A stretch of DNA of 62,502 bases from Amycolatopsis circi (GTDB taxonomy: Bacteria; Actinomycetota; Actinomycetes; Mycobacteriales; Pseudonocardiaceae). Positions 52,833 to 61,841 of the stretch are shown in pieces; within the stretch, counting starts at the first letter, position 1, and the number at the start of each line of letters is the position of its first letter. Location of the stretch: assembly GCF_003385235.1 (NCBI RefSeq), contig NZ_PQIA01000041.1, positions 1 to 62,502 on the forward strand, read 5' to 3'. Below the pieces are notes generated by a model. The model was not told the origin of the DNA. It did not search any database and saw only the letters and a list, made by a program, of their open reading frames with translations. The position numbers and the translations under genes were made by a program.

Positions 52833-53773
52833 CCGCGCGCGTGCTGCGGCGGGTGGCCGTGTTCGCGGTGAGCCTGTTCGTGGCGTCCATTGTGGTGTTC
52901 CTGTTCATGGCCGTGCTGCCGGGCGATCCCGCGCAGGTCGCGCTCGGCGTGAACGCGACGCCGGAGCTGCTCGCGAAGACCCGCGCCGAATTCGGCATCG
53001 ACCGGCCGCTCGTCGAGCAGTACCTGAGCTGGATGGGCGGGTTGCTGCACGGCGACTTCGGCCGGTCCTACGTCACGCGCGAGGCGATCAGCCCGCAGCT
53101 GGTGGACCGGCTCGGGGTCACGTTGTGGCTGGTCGGCGCGGGGATGATCGTCGCGCTGGTAATCGCTTTGCCCGCTGGCGCGTTCGCCGCGGTGCGGCAC
53201 CGGAAAGCCAGCGGCGTCGCGGTTTCCGGGCTGTCGCAGGTAGGTGTGGCGATTCCGGCGTTCCTGGCGGGCATCATCCTGGTGCAGATTTTCGCCGTAC
53301 AGCTGCGCTGGCTGCCGAGCGGCGGATGGACGCCACCCGACCAGAATGCGGTCGAGTTCCTGCGCGGACTGATCCTTCCGGCATTGTCACTCGGCCTGGT
53401 GCAGGGCGCGGTGCTCACGCGCTACGTCCGTTCGGCCGTGCTCGACACGCTCGGTCAAGACTACCTGCGCACTGCCCGATCCAAGGGTCTATTGCCTGGT
53501 CAGGCACTGTTCCGGCACGGGCTGCGCAACGCGTCCGTCCCGGTGGTCACCGTGCTTGGCCTGCAGTTGACGACGTTGCTGATCGGCGCGGTCGTGGTGG
53601 AGCGGGTGTTCGTGCTGCCCGGGCTCGGCAGCATGCTGCTGGACGCGGTCGCGCAGCGCGATCTGCTGACGGTGCAAGGGATCGTGCTGGTGCTGGTGGC
53701 CGGGGTGCTGCTGGTGAACTTCGTGGTCGACGTGCTGTATTCGGTGCTCGACCCGAGACTGCGGGGGTCCTGA
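52829..53773 (+). CDS. ABC permease, DppB type
   Basis: 314 aa, six TM helices. Typical N terminus (RRVAVFAVSLFVASIVVFLFMAVLPGDPA), EAA-loop region DYLRTARSKGLLPGQALFRHGLRNA contacting the ATPases, and a final hydrophobic helix. The start at ATG 52829 overlaps the SBP stop; the longer open frame upstream is a shadow. Confidence 0.93.
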   Translation: MTARVLRRVAVFAVSLFVASIVVFLFMAVLPGDPAQVALGVNATPELLAKTRAEFGIDRPLVEQYLSWMGGLLHGDFGRSYVTREAISPQLVDRLGVTLWLVGAGMIVALVIALPAGAFAAVRHRKASGVAVSGLSQVGVAIPAFLAGIILVQIFAVQLRWLPSGGWTPPDQNAVEFLRGLILPALSLGLVQGAVLTRYVRSAVLDTLGQDYLRTARSKGLLPGQALFRHGLRNASVPVVTVLGLQLTTLLIGAVVVERVFVLPGLGSMLLDAVAQRDLLTVQGIVLVLVAGVLLVNFVVDVLYSVLDPRLRGS

Positions 53774-54588
53774 TGCGCCGCAACGGAAATCTCCTCCTCG
53801 GCGGGACGCTGGTCGCCCTCGTCGTGCTGGCCGCGCTGGTGTCGTTCGTCTGGACGCCGTACGACCCGGTGCAGGTCAACGCGGCGGACCGGCTGCTCGG
53901 CTTTTCGGCAGAGCATCTCTTCGGCACGGACAAATTCGGCCGCGACGTCTTCAGCCAGATCCTCGTCGGCGCGCGGACCACGCTGTACGTCGGCGTCGTC
54001 GCGGTCGGCATCGCAGCGGTCATCGGTACGCCGCTGGGCGTGCTGGCGGCGATGGCTCCGCGGTGGCTCGGCGAGTTCGTGATGCGGGTGAACGACCTGG
54101 TCCTCGCGTTTCCCGCGCTGCTGCTGGCGATCATGTTCGGCGCGGTGTTCGGCGCGGACACGCTCACCGCGATGGTCGCCATCGGCATCGCGACCATCCC
54201 GTCGTTCGCCCGGATCGCGCGGTCCGGGTCGCTGCAGGTGATGAGCAGCGAATACGTGCTGGCCGCTCGGGCCGGCGGCCGGTCGCGGACGCGGATCGCC
54301 TGGTCGCACGTGCTGCCGAACATCGGCGGGCTGCTGATCGTGCAGGCCTCGGTGTCGTTCGCGATCGCGGTGCTGGCCGAGGCGGCGCTGTCGTTCCTCG
54401 GCTTCGGAACGCGGCCGCCGACGCCGTCGTGGGGCCGGATGCTGCAGGAATCGCAGGAATTGCTCACCGCGCATCCGCGGCTCGCGCTCGTGCCCGGCGT
54501 CGCGATCGCGGTGGCAGTGCTCGGATTCAACCTTCTCGGCGACGGTCTGCGCGACCGTCTCGACCCCCGATTGGCGGCGCGGGTATGA
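53773..54588 (+). CDS. ABC permease, DppC type
   Basis: 271 aa. The HLFGTDKFGRDVFSQILVGARTTL motif and EAA loop EYVLAARAGGRSRTRIAWSHVLPN are typical of the second permease of peptide importers, and PSWGRML precedes the last helix. The start is ATG 53773 (TGATG overlap). Confidence 0.93.
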   Translation: MRRNGNLLLGGTLVALVVLAALVSFVWTPYDPVQVNAADRLLGFSAEHLFGTDKFGRDVFSQILVGARTTLYVGVVAVGIAAVIGTPLGVLAAMAPRWLGEFVMRVNDLVLAFPALLLAIMFGAVFGADTLTAMVAIGIATIPSFARIARSGSLQVMSSEYVLAARAGGRSRTRIAWSHVLPNIGGLLIVQASVSFAIAVLAEAALSFLGFGTRPPTPSWGRMLQESQELLTAHPRLALVPGVAIAVAVLGFNLLGDGLRDRLDPRLAARV

Positions 54589-55319
54589 CGCTGACGGTGG
54601 AAAACCTGCAGGTCGCGGACCTTGTGCGCGGGGTTTCATTTGAGCTGGGCGCGGGCGAGCGGGTCGGGTTGATCGGCGAATCCGGGTCCGGGAAATCGCT
54701 CACCGCGTTGTCCGTGCTGGGCCTGCTTCCGGAAGAACTGTCGGCCACCGGCTCGGTGCGGCTGGATGGCCGGGAGTTGCTCGGAGCGTCGGAAAAGGAG
54801 CTGTCCCGGTTGCGCGGCAACGGGATGGCGATGGTGTTCCAGGAGCCGATGACCGCGCTGAACCCGGCGATGCGGGTCGGACGGCAGGTCACCGAGCCGT
54901 TCCGGGTGCACGGCCGTCGGGGGCGTCCGGCCGAGGAACTGCTGGCCGCCGTCGGTTTGCCGGGGGTCGCGCGGGCGTATCCGCATCAGCTGTCCGGCGG
55001 GCAGCGGCAGCGGGTGGTGCTGGCGATCGCGCTGGCCAACGACCCGGCGCTGCTGATCTGCGACGAGCCGACCACCGCGCTGGACGTCACCGTGCAGGCG
55101 CAGATTCTCGGCCTGATTCGCGAGCGATTGTCGGCGGAGAGTTCCCTGCTGTTCATCACGCACGACCTGGCGGTGGTGGCGCAGACGTGCGACCGGGTGC
55201 TGGTGATGCTCGACGGGTCCATTGTGGAGCATGGCTCGACGCGGGAGGTTTTGACCGCGCCGCAGCATTCCTACACGCAGCGGTTGCTGGCGGCTTCCGA
55301 TCTGGAGGGGGCGAGATGA
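54585..55319 (+). CDS. ABC ATPase, DppD type
   Basis: 244 aa. Walker A GESGSGKS, Q-loop VFQEPMTALNP, signature LSGGQRQR, Walker B LLICDEPTTALD, H-loop His in FITHDLAVV. Shorter than usual DppD (about 320 aa): it stops soon after the nucleotide domain, and the Cys-rich C-terminal extension is missing. Confidence 0.92.
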   Translation: MTLTVENLQVADLVRGVSFELGAGERVGLIGESGSGKSLTALSVLGLLPEELSATGSVRLDGRELLGASEKELSRLRGNGMAMVFQEPMTALNPAMRVGRQVTEPFRVHGRRGRPAEELLAAVGLPGVARAYPHQLSGGQRQRVVLAIALANDPALLICDEPTTALDVTVQAQILGLIRERLSAESSLLFITHDLAVVAQTCDRVLVMLDGSIVEHGSTREVLTAPQHSYTQRLLAASDLEGAR

Positions 55320-56083
55320 TCTCCGTACGGGACTTGGAACGGCGATATGCGCGGCGGAACGTACATGCGTTGCGCGGCTTGAGTTTCGATGTTTCCGCTG
55401 GTGAGCGGTTCGGGATCGTCGGCGAATCCGGCTCCGGGAAGTCCACGCTGGTGCGCTTGCTCGCCGCTTTGGACCGGCCGACTGCGGGCACGGTGTCGTT
55501 CCAAGGCCAGCGGATCGACTCGCTGCCCGAACGGAAACTGCGGTTCCTGCGGCGGGAAATGCAGATCGTGTTCCAGGATCCGATGGGCTCGCTCGACCCG
55601 CGGATGCGCGTGCGCGACATCGTGTCCGAACCGCTCGGCCGCCGGTCACCGGAGCGCGTCGCCGAGTTGCTGACCGCTGTCGGTCTGCCCGAGGACGCGG
55701 CGATGCGGTACCCGCACCAGTTCTCCGGCGGGCAACGGCAGCGGATTTCGATCGCCCGCGCGCTCGCGCCGAACCCGAGCGTGCTGATCGCGGACGAACC
55801 GGTGAGCGCGCTGGACGTTTCGGTGCGCGCGCAGATCCTGGATCTGCTGGCCCAACTGGTCGACGAGTTCTCGCTGACGTTGATTTTCGTCTCGCACGAC
55901 CTCGGCGTGGTCCGGCACGTGTGCGATCGCGTCGCGGTGATGCGGCGCGGGGAGATCGTGGAAATCGGTGCGGTCGACCAGGTTTACGCCGAGCCGGAGC
56001 ACGAGTACACCCGGGAACTGCTCGCCGCCGCGCCGAATCTGCGGACCGAGCTGGCCCGGTTGAAGGGAGAAACGGATGCCTGA
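55316..56083 (+). CDS. ABC ATPase, DppF type
   Basis: 255 aa. Walker A GESGSGKST, Q-loop VFQDPMGSLDPR, signature FSGGQRQR, Walker B VLIADEPVSALD, H-loop His in VSHDLGVV. The second ATPase of the importer; also short at the C terminus. It overlaps the aldehyde dehydrogenase gene by 8 bp. Confidence 0.93.
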   Translation: MISVRDLERRYARRNVHALRGLSFDVSAGERFGIVGESGSGKSTLVRLLAALDRPTAGTVSFQGQRIDSLPERKLRFLRREMQIVFQDPMGSLDPRMRVRDIVSEPLGRRSPERVAELLTAVGLPEDAAMRYPHQFSGGQRQRISIARALAPNPSVLIADEPVSALDVSVRAQILDLLAQLVDEFSLTLIFVSHDLGVVRHVCDRVAVMRRGEIVEIGAVDQVYAEPEHEYTRELLAAAPNLRTELARLKGETDA

Positions 56084-57500
56084 CTACCCGGACGGCCTGC
56101 CGATTGGCCCCGATTGGGTGTCCACAGTGGATAACGCGGACGTCGTTTTTCCCTATGACGGCAGCGTGATCGGCACCGCGCCGGTCGGCACTGCTGCGCT
56201 AGCGACGCGGGCTGTTGACGAGGCGGTGGCAGTGGCTCGCGAAGTTGCTTCGCTGCCTTCGCGGACGCGCCGGACGTTGCTGAACGAGGTGGCCTCGGCC
56301 GTGCGTGAGCGTCGGGCGGAGTTTGAGCAACTGCTCGTGCTGGAGACCGGAAAACCGCTGGTTGACTGCCAAGTAGAGGTCGCACGCACGATCGTCACCT
56401 GGGAGGCCGCGGCCGAGGAGGTGTCGCGGCTGCACGGCGAAACCGTCCCGCTCGACCTGCTGCCGTCCGGGGACGGGCTGGTCGGGTTCTGGAAGCGCAA
56501 GCCGATCGGCGTGGTGGTCGGGATCGCCGGGTTCAACTACCCGCTGCTGCTGGCGTCGCACAAGATCGCACCCGCGATCGCGGCCGGTTGCCCCGTGGTG
56601 GTGAAGCCAGCGCCGCAAACCCCGTTGGCGACGTTGTGGCTGGTGCACCTGGTCCGCTCGCTGACCGACCTTCCCGCGATGGTCCAGCTGGTCACCGGAG
56701 ACGCTTCGGTCGGATCTGCGCTGGTCACGGACCGACGGATCGGTGCGGTGTCCTTCACCGGCTCGGCCGCCGTCGGACACCAGATCGCCCGCGACGCCGC
56801 GCCGACGAAGACCCTTCTGGAGTTGGGCTCGAACGCCGCACTGGTGGTCGCCGACGACGCCGACCTCGAGGCGGCCGCGGACGCCGTGCTGCGCGGCGGG
56901 TTCTATGCGTCCGGTCAGGCCTGCATTTCCGTACAACGCGTGCTGGCGGTGTCGTCCGTGGTCGCGGAGTTCACCGACAAGGTGCTCGCCCGGCTCGGCG
57001 AAGTGACCGTTGGTGATCCGCGTTCTCCCGAAACCCGCGTATCCGCGCTGATCGACGAACGCTCGACCACCCGGGTCGCCGAATGGGTCGACAAAGCGAT
57101 CGCGGCAGGCGCTCGGCTGCTGGCTGGCGGCGAGGTGCGCGACGGCGTGCTGGAGCCGACGGTGCTCGCGGACGTCCCGGACGGCGTCGAATGCTGGGAC
57201 GAGGAGATCTTCGGCCCGGTCGTCTGCCTGCGCACCGTGTCCGATGTGGACGAAGCGTTCGCCGCGGTCAACGCGTCGCGGTATGGCTTGCACGCGAGCG
57301 TGTACAGCCGCTCGCTGAAGACCGCGTTCCGCGCGCTGGACGAGCTGGAGGTCGGCGGGGTAGTGGTGAACGAGGTGCCGGGTTTCCGGTCCGACACGAT
57401 GCCGTACGGCGGGGTCAAGGACTCCGGGATCGGCCGCGAAGGGCCGCGCTTCGCCGTCGAAGAGCTGACCGTGACCAGGATGGCGGTGCTGCGCCCGTGA
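56076..57500 (+). CDS. NAD(P)-dependent aldehyde dehydrogenase
   Basis: 474 aa ALDH superfamily enzyme oxidising an aldehyde to an acid. Catalytic Cys286 lies in SGQACISVQR and the general base Glu249 in LLELGSN; SFTGSAAVG is the cofactor loop, and EIFGPVVCL is conserved near the C terminus. Its position inside the importer operon suggests it oxidises a product derived from the imported amide or amine. Confidence 0.94.
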   Translation: MPDYPDGLPIGPDWVSTVDNADVVFPYDGSVIGTAPVGTAALATRAVDEAVAVAREVASLPSRTRRTLLNEVASAVRERRAEFEQLLVLETGKPLVDCQVEVARTIVTWEAAAEEVSRLHGETVPLDLLPSGDGLVGFWKRKPIGVVVGIAGFNYPLLLASHKIAPAIAAGCPVVVKPAPQTPLATLWLVHLVRSLTDLPAMVQLVTGDASVGSALVTDRRIGAVSFTGSAAVGHQIARDAAPTKTLLELGSNAALVVADDADLEAAADAVLRGGFYASGQACISVQRVLAVSSVVAEFTDKVLARLGEVTVGDPRSPETRVSALIDERSTTRVAEWVDKAIAAGARLLAGGEVRDGVLEPTVLADVPDGVECWDEEIFGPVVCLRTVSDVDEAFAAVNASRYGLHASVYSRSLKTAFRALDELEVGGVVVNEVPGFRSDTMPYGGVKDSGIGREGPRFAVEELTVTRMAVLRP

Positions 57501-58255
57501 ACTACGCCGGACTGTTCCGAATGGACGGACGCCGGGCCGTCGTGCTCGGCGCGGGCAGCGGAATCGGCCGCGAGGCCGCGCGCGCGTTGGCCGCGCACGG
57601 TGCGTCGGTGATCTGCGCGGACCGCGACGTCGCCGCCGCGCGGGAGACCGGTGTGGGCGAGGTGTACGAGATTGACCTGCTCGCGCCCGGGGCCATCGCT
57701 GCCGCCGCGACCGACTTGGGCCCGCTGGACGCCGTCGTGCTGACCGCGGCCACCAACGTCCGGAAACGCCTGCTGGACTACACGCGCGAAGAGTTCGACC
57801 GGGTGGTGGAACTGAACCTGGGCGTCGCCTTCGAGGTGCTGCGCGCGTTCGGTGCACCGATGGTCGCGCAAGGCCGGGGGAGCATCATCGGCTTCTCCTC
57901 GATCCGCGGCACCACCGTCGAACCCGGACAAGGCCCGTACGCAGCAACGAAAGGCGGCTTAGTACAGCTCTTCCGCACTGCGGCCGCCGAGTTCGGACCG
58001 TCCGGCGTACGCGTCAACGCCATCGCCCCTGGCGTCGTAGAGACTCCGTTGACCGCACAGATCAAAGCGCGCCCCGACTGGTACGACGCCTACGCGCAGA
58101 AGGGCGCCCTCGGCCGCTGGGCGCGCGCGGACGAACTGGCCGGCGCCGTCGTGTACCTCGCTTCGGACGCTTCAACCTTCGTCACCGGCTCCGTCCTCGC
58201 TGTAGACGGCGGTTGGACCGCAGTCGACGGCCGTTTTGACCCACCCGCTTCGTGA
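57497..58255 (+). CDS. Short-chain dehydrogenase/reductase
   Basis: 252 aa. Cofactor loop GAGSGIG, NAG-type motif replaced by TAATN, catalytic Ser in GFSSIRG, Tyr148 and Lys152 (YAATK). Canonical classical SDR. GTG 57497 overlaps the ALDH stop (GTGA). In this operon it probably interconverts the alcohol/ketone or alcohol/aldehyde upstream of the dehydrogenase. Confidence 0.93.
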   Translation: MNYAGLFRMDGRRAVVLGAGSGIGREAARALAAHGASVICADRDVAAARETGVGEVYEIDLLAPGAIAAAATDLGPLDAVVLTAATNVRKRLLDYTREEFDRVVELNLGVAFEVLRAFGAPMVAQGRGSIIGFSSIRGTTVEPGQGPYAATKGGLVQLFRTAAAEFGPSGVRVNAIAPGVVETPLTAQIKARPDWYDAYAQKGALGRWARADELAGAVVYLASDASTFVTGSVLAVDGGWTAVDGRFDPPAS

Positions 58256-58270
58256 ATCGGAGGTTCCGCG

Positions 58271-59656
58271 ATGACCGAATTGGCCGACCTGACCGCTAAC
58301 GAGCTGGTAACCGGGTACCGCGCGCAGACGTTCTCGCCGGTCGAAGTCACCGAAGCCGTCCTCTCGCGCATCGATGCCCGCGAACCCGAACTGCGCGCCC
58401 TGTACGCGTACGACGCCGCTTCCGCCCGCGAAGCAGCGAAGGCGTCCGAAGCACGCTGGCACGCCGACGAACCCTCCGGCCCCATCGACGGCGTCCCCCT
58501 GACGCTGAAGGAAAACATCGCCTCCTACGGCGTCCCGACGCCACTAGGCACCGCTGCCACGCCTTTAAAGCCCGCCGCGACCGATGCCCCCGCCGCAGCC
58601 CGCGTACGCGAGTCAGGCGCAGTACTGCTGGCAAAGACGACCATGCCCGACTACGGCATGCTCACCTCGGGCCTTTCCAGCTTCCACGCCGCTTCGCGCA
58701 ACCCGTGGGACGTCACACGCACCCCCGGCGGCTCCAGCGCCGGAGCCGCCTCCGCAGCCGCCGCGGGCTATGGCCCCCTTCACGTAGGCACCGACATCGG
58801 CGGTTCAATCCGCCTCCCCGCCGGTTGGTGCGGACTAGTCGGCCTGAAACCCAGCTTCGGCCGCGTACCAGTCGACCCGCCCTTCCTAGGCCGCGTCGCC
58901 GGACCGCTGACCAGGACCGTCGCCGACACCGCCCTGCTGATGAGCGTCCTGGCCCAACCCGACCCGCGGGACCACCTAAGCCTGCCGCCCGCGTCGATCG
59001 ACTGGCTCTCCTTGACCGGCTCCCTCGCTGGCCTACGCGTCGGCCTGCAACTCGACCCCGGCGTCGGCCTCCCCGTCACCCCCGCCGTCGCCGACGCGGT
59101 CACCGCAGCCGCTGCCATGTTCGAGTCCGCAGGCGCGGTCGTGGAACCCGTCGCCCCGTTCCTGACCCGCGACCACCTGGACGGCCTGGACACCTTCTGG
59201 CGCGTCCGCGCTTGGTCGGAGATGGCCGCGCTTTCGGAAGACCAGCGCGCGAAAGTCCTGCCCTACATCGCGGATTGGGCGGCCGGTGGCGCGGATGCGT
59301 CCGGTGTGGACACTTACCGAGGTTTCGCCGCCATCGACGCGATCAGCGTGGCCGCCCTGCGCGCAACGGAACCGTACGACGTGGTCCTGTCGCCGACCTG
59401 CCCTGTCCTGCCGCCGCCCGCGGACTGGCCGTCTCCCACGAATGACCCGACGCGGCCGTTCGAGCACATCGCTTTCACCGTGCCGTACAACATGTCCGGA
59501 CAGCCCGCGGTGTCGCTGAACTGTGGCTATACCCCGGAAGGTTTGCCGATCGGGCTGCAGATCGCGGGTCGCCGGTTCGCGGATCTGGAGGTACTGCGAA
59601 TCGCCGCAGAGTTCGAGAAGCTGCGCGGGGAACAGCGTCCTTGGCCGGTCAATTGA
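58271..59656 (+). CDS. Amidase signature family hydrolase
   Basis: 461 aa. The Ser-cisSer-Lys triad is visible: Lys80 (TLKEN), Ser155 (PGGSSAGA) and nucleophile Ser179 (DIGGSIRLPA), with the same spacings (75 and 24) as fatty-acid amide hydrolase. It should cleave the imported amide to acid and amine or ammonia, the likely first step of this operon. CGGAGG precedes the ATG. The stop overlaps the convergent TIR-STAND gene by 8 bp. Confidence 0.93.
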   Translation: MTELADLTANELVTGYRAQTFSPVEVTEAVLSRIDAREPELRALYAYDAASAREAAKASEARWHADEPSGPIDGVPLTLKENIASYGVPTPLGTAATPLKPAATDAPAAARVRESGAVLLAKTTMPDYGMLTSGLSSFHAASRNPWDVTRTPGGSSAGAASAAAAGYGPLHVGTDIGGSIRLPAGWCGLVGLKPSFGRVPVDPPFLGRVAGPLTRTVADTALLMSVLAQPDPRDHLSLPPASIDWLSLTGSLAGLRVGLQLDPGVGLPVTPAVADAVTAAAAMFESAGAVVEPVAPFLTRDHLDGLDTFWRVRAWSEMAALSEDQRAKVLPYIADWAAGGADASGVDTYRGFAAIDAISVAALRATEPYDVVLSPTCPVLPPPADWPSPTNDPTRPFEHIAFTVPYNMSGQPAVSLNCGYTPEGLPIGLQIAGRRFADLEVLRIAAEFEKLRGEQRPWPVN

Positions 59657-61337
59657 GCGGATTTCCGCTCAGCACAGCCAATTCGTCGGCGACCTCGGCG
59701 ACTTCGGCTTGCAGCGTGGCGAGGTCCGAACGGAGCTGAGCTTGCAACGGCCAGGCGAGTTCGTGCTCGCGACTGCCGATTCCCGGCGGGCGAACGTCGT
59801 GATGGTCGTCGAGCCGCGTGTGCCAATAGGTCAGGAACCGCGGCAGGATCTCCTCCTGGAGACGGGAGACCAGGGTGCCCAGCCCCGGCCGGACCGAGGT
59901 GGAAGGGCGGAGCGCGTCCTGGTCGATGCCGCCGGTGATCTGCCGGAGGCTGCCGAACAGCGCGTAGAGCGAGCTGAGCGCGCTGCGCAGCAGACCTTCG
60001 CCGTCCGGCAGTTCGCGCAGCGCGACCCGGCTTTTCAGCTCGTTGAGGATCTGGTGCGCGGCACGCCGTTCCGCCTCGTCGATCTCCGACCGCCGGCGCG
60101 CGGGGACGACAGTGTGCCGCGGCCGGGCCTGGTTCTTCAGCAGCGCGATCGTCGCCTGTCGCACCTGTTCGGCTCGCGCCGGCCGCGGGTCCCGGCCTCT
60201 CACCACGATCTGGAAGGCGTGCGGCAGCGTGAACTCGCCGAGCCCGCCGACGACGACTCCAGCGGCGAGCAATGTGGCGAACTCAGCGTCGAGGTCGGTG
60301 CCGATGCCCGCTTCGGCAAGGATGTCCGCGACAGCGTCACGGGTCAGCGGCACGGGGGAGGCGGCGGCTAGCACCCTCGCGAGATCCCACGCGCCCTCCA
60401 CCGCCGGAAGGAGCCGCTCGGCGAGCGGGTCGAGCAGCGGCGACTGGCGGCGATGCAGGCGATCGAGCACCGTCTCGGTACTGCCGGAGAACTGTTCGGC
60501 GAGCCGGCGCGCCAGCCCGGTGCTGCCCTCCGCCGCGGTCCGGAGCTCGGCAGTCAGATCCAGTTCGTCCTCGCGCAGATCGGTCAGTTCGACGGCGGTG
60601 CCCAGCTTCGCCAGCCGCCGGTCGCGCGTCAGCAGCAGGACCGGGACACCAGCGGGGAGCGGCTCCGGCGGAGAGCTGACGTCGTCAAGCACCACCAGGT
60701 CGCCAACGGTCGCCGCGGGAGAATGCCCGGCGAAAACCGTGCGGTACGCCTGGCCGAACTGCTGTACGTACGCCTGCGCAAGCGTGGTTTTGCCGATGTC
60801 GAGCACGCCGTGCACCACCGCCGTCCCGCCGCCGCGCAGGATCGAGTGGATTTCCCAGAGTTCCTTCCACCGGCCGGTGAACTTCGGCGGAGCGGACCAG
60901 CCAGCCGCCATGCCCGGCTCGCCGATCGGTCCCGGCGCGTCGGCGACTCGGCGCCGCACCGCGTCGGCCAGGGCACTCAGCCCCGGTTTGGTCGCGGGAT
61001 GCCCCGGCAGCAGAACGTCGAGCAGTTCCCGAGGCGCCAGGTGCTGGCTGCTCGGTTCGGGGTTCACCGCCAGCACGTGCTCGGGCCCGGCCAGGTAAGC
61101 GGTCGTGAACTCCTCCTGGCAGGCGCGCCGCGATCCGTAGCTCCGGCTGTAGTAGGCGAGCAGCACCTTGGACTCGCCGAGGGCTTGGCCCAGCCGTCCC
61201 GGGATCGAATCGAACGGACGGATCTCCTCGGTGTCCAGGAACACCCGCAGCCCGGCGCCTTCCAGCGCCGCCGCGATGCGCTGCACCGCCGCAGCGTCCG
61301 TCCGGTCGTAACTGACGAACACATCCCAGTCCGGCAC
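59649..61337 (-). CDS. TIR-domain STAND/P-loop protein with C-terminal helical domain
   Basis: 562 aa. Residues 1-115 are a TIR domain (VFVSYDRTDA; box with Glu75/Glu76 in CQEEF, the expected NADase Glu). Residues 150-330 are a P-loop ATPase (GVLDIGKT at 177-184, Walker B LVVLDDV). A winged-helix region and a C-terminal helical domain follow, with (E/S)ALSSLYxxF and FLxxWHxxLD motifs shared by the two small divergent genes. TIR NADases depleting NAD on threat detection are known in bacterial immunity. GTG 61337 has an excellent Shine-Dalgarno (GGAGGGGAGGG); the frame upstream is a shadow. Confidence 0.85.
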   Translation of the reverse strand: MPDWDVFVSYDRTDAAAVQRIAAALEGAGLRVFLDTEEIRPFDSIPGRLGQALGESKVLLAYYSRSYGSRRACQEEFTTAYLAGPEHVLAVNPEPSSQHLAPRELLDVLLPGHPATKPGLSALADAVRRRVADAPGPIGEPGMAAGWSAPPKFTGRWKELWEIHSILRGGGTAVVHGVLDIGKTTLAQAYVQQFGQAYRTVFAGHSPAATVGDLVVLDDVSSPPEPLPAGVPVLLLTRDRRLAKLGTAVELTDLREDELDLTAELRTAAEGSTGLARRLAEQFSGSTETVLDRLHRRQSPLLDPLAERLLPAVEGAWDLARVLAAASPVPLTRDAVADILAEAGIGTDLDAEFATLLAAGVVVGGLGEFTLPHAFQIVVRGRDPRPARAEQVRQATIALLKNQARPRHTVVPARRRSEIDEAERRAAHQILNELKSRVALRELPDGEGLLRSALSSLYALFGSLRQITGGIDQDALRPSTSVRPGLGTLVSRLQEEILPRFLTYWHTRLDDHHDVRPPGIGSREHELAWPLQAQLRSDLATLQAEVAEVADELAVLSGNPLN

Positions 61338-61394
61338 TCGCCCTCCCCTCCGAGACGGCTGCCGCCGCTGCCGCCGACACCTAGAATGCCGAAC

Positions 61395-61841
61395 ATGAGT
61401 GTGTCCGAGCGACCTGACCGGTCTCTGGCCTGGAATTTGCACGTCGAGCTGGCCAGCCGGATCTCCGCGGTCCGTCTCGGCCCGGACGAAGGATTGCTGT
61501 CGGAGGCGCTCAGCAGCCTCTACCAGGTGTTCACCGAAGCGCGCCGCGCGCTGGCCGAACATCCGCCGGAGCAGTCGCTGACGTCGGATTCCCTGCACCA
61601 GGTGGTGTTCCGGCTGCTCAACGACGGATTGCGGCCATTCCTGGCCAAATGGCATCCGCTGCTCGACGCGCACCTGGAGCGCCGCCCGCCGAACTCGTCG
61701 CAGTTCGACCACGAGCGGGCTTGGGACCAGGCCGGGCAGTTGCGTGCCGAACTGGCCGACCTGCAGGTGCTGCTGCGCGACGCGACCGAACGGCTGGCCG
61801 AACTCGCCGGCGCGGGCTCGCTCCTCGTGGCGGTGCGGTGA
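61395..61841 (+). CDS. Small helical protein sharing the C-terminal domain of the TIR-STAND protein
   Basis: 148 aa, all-helical. EALSSLYQVF and PFLAKWHPLLDAHLE match the equivalent motifs in the TIR-STAND C terminus (SALSSLYALF, RFLTYWHTRLDDH). It is divergent from that gene with 57 bp between starts and overlaps the next paralogue by 1 bp. Likely a regulatory or adaptor partner binding by homotypic interaction (inference). Confidence 0.65.
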   Translation: MSVSERPDRSLAWNLHVELASRISAVRLGPDEGLLSEALSSLYQVFTEARRALAEHPPEQSLTSDSLHQVVFRLLNDGLRPFLAKWHPLLDAHLERRPPNSSQFDHERAWDQAGQLRAELADLQVLLRDATERLAELAGAGSLLVAVR

